Source of the DNA: Clostridia bacterium
GTDB lineage: Bacteria > Bacillota > Clostridia > Christensenellales > Borkfalkiaceae
DNA length: 20,854 nucleotides
Direction of reading: 5' to 3'
NCBI GenBank assembly: GCA_900767495.1
Contig: CAAFZH010000085.1
Location: 1-20,854 of the forward strand
Shown here: one piece after another, positions 20,781 through 20,854 of the stretch
Numbering within the stretch: position 1 is the first letter of the stretch
Layout of the letters: each line of letters begins with the position of its first letter
Translations under genes and position numbers: made by a program
Notes under the pieces: generated by a model
The model's database searches: none
What the model was told of the DNA's origin: nothing
The model's input: only the letters and a program-made list of their open reading frames with translations

Positions 20781-20854
20781 TCCCCTATCGGCACTTCGTG
20801 CCACTTCACCTGCGCGGCGGACGCGCCCCTTTTGTCGCTATCGCGACATTTCCC
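20781..20854. repeat. Partial copy of the palindromic-element family at the window edge
   Basis: The segment opens with tcccctatcggcacttcgtg, like the arms at 135-279, then diverges into two other small hairpins: gcgcg-gcgga-cgcgc, and tgtcgc-tatc-gcgaca near the end. The window stops inside it. Confidence 0.55.

Overview
The window looks like a chromosomal segment of an uncultured, low-to-moderate G+C Bacillota, probably a gut-type Clostridia relative. The grounds are Firmicutes-style AGGAGG ribosome sites, sigma-A promoters close to TTGACA-N17-TATAAT, a prmA-mtaB pair, a COG2509 flavoprotein, an EpsG-type polymerase, and many short hairpin repeats of the kind common in uncultured Clostridia. 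This assignment is inference; no rRNA or tRNA gene was seen. All family names come from reading the translations, with no database search.

Layout. 1-300: repeat elements, including a 145-bp palindromic element. 297-2670 (minus): a three-gene operon of a membrane-anchored XRE regulator, an anchored protein with an Ig-like tail and an exported metallo-beta-lactamase-fold hydrolase. 2902-5816 (plus): an SGNH hydrolase, then translationally coupled prmA and mtaB (methylation of ribosomal protein L11; methylthiolation of tRNA). 5956-8647 (plus): a DpnII/MboI-type (predicted GATC) restriction-modification cassette of an adenine methyltransferase with an N-terminal HTH, the endonuclease, and a second methyltransferase of a different architecture from DpnA. 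8652-9340: two divergent small genes sharing a control region with a 25-bp dyad. 9490-11672: a COG2509 FAD protein and a TIM-barrel isomerase/epimerase-like protein. 11718-12658: a repeat-rich gap holding the promoter of the next operon. 12659-20255 (plus): a seven-gene surface-polysaccharide operon. 20315-20854: terminator, then repeats matching those at the left end.

The polysaccharide operon encodes a GT4 glycosyltransferase, an EpsG-like polymerase (Wzy role), a GT2, a GT32, a non-hydrolysing UDP-GlcNAc 2-epimerase, a second GT2 and a Wzx flippase. Together they suggest a Wzx/Wzy pathway whose repeat unit may contain ManNAc. No initiating phosphoglycosyltransferase and no chain-length or export machinery are in the window. 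Parts of the operon are more AT-rich than the housekeeping genes, suggesting lateral acquisition, and the first gene has a compositional patch inside it.

The points I consider most worth following are: start codons only 6-9 nt after strong -10 boxes (near-leaderless transcription) at three genes; the dyad overlapping two divergent -35 regions near 8945; the unusual make-up of the GATC cassette; and the modular hairpin repeats, including a composite unit of about 120 bp repeated up to four times upstream of the polysaccharide genes.
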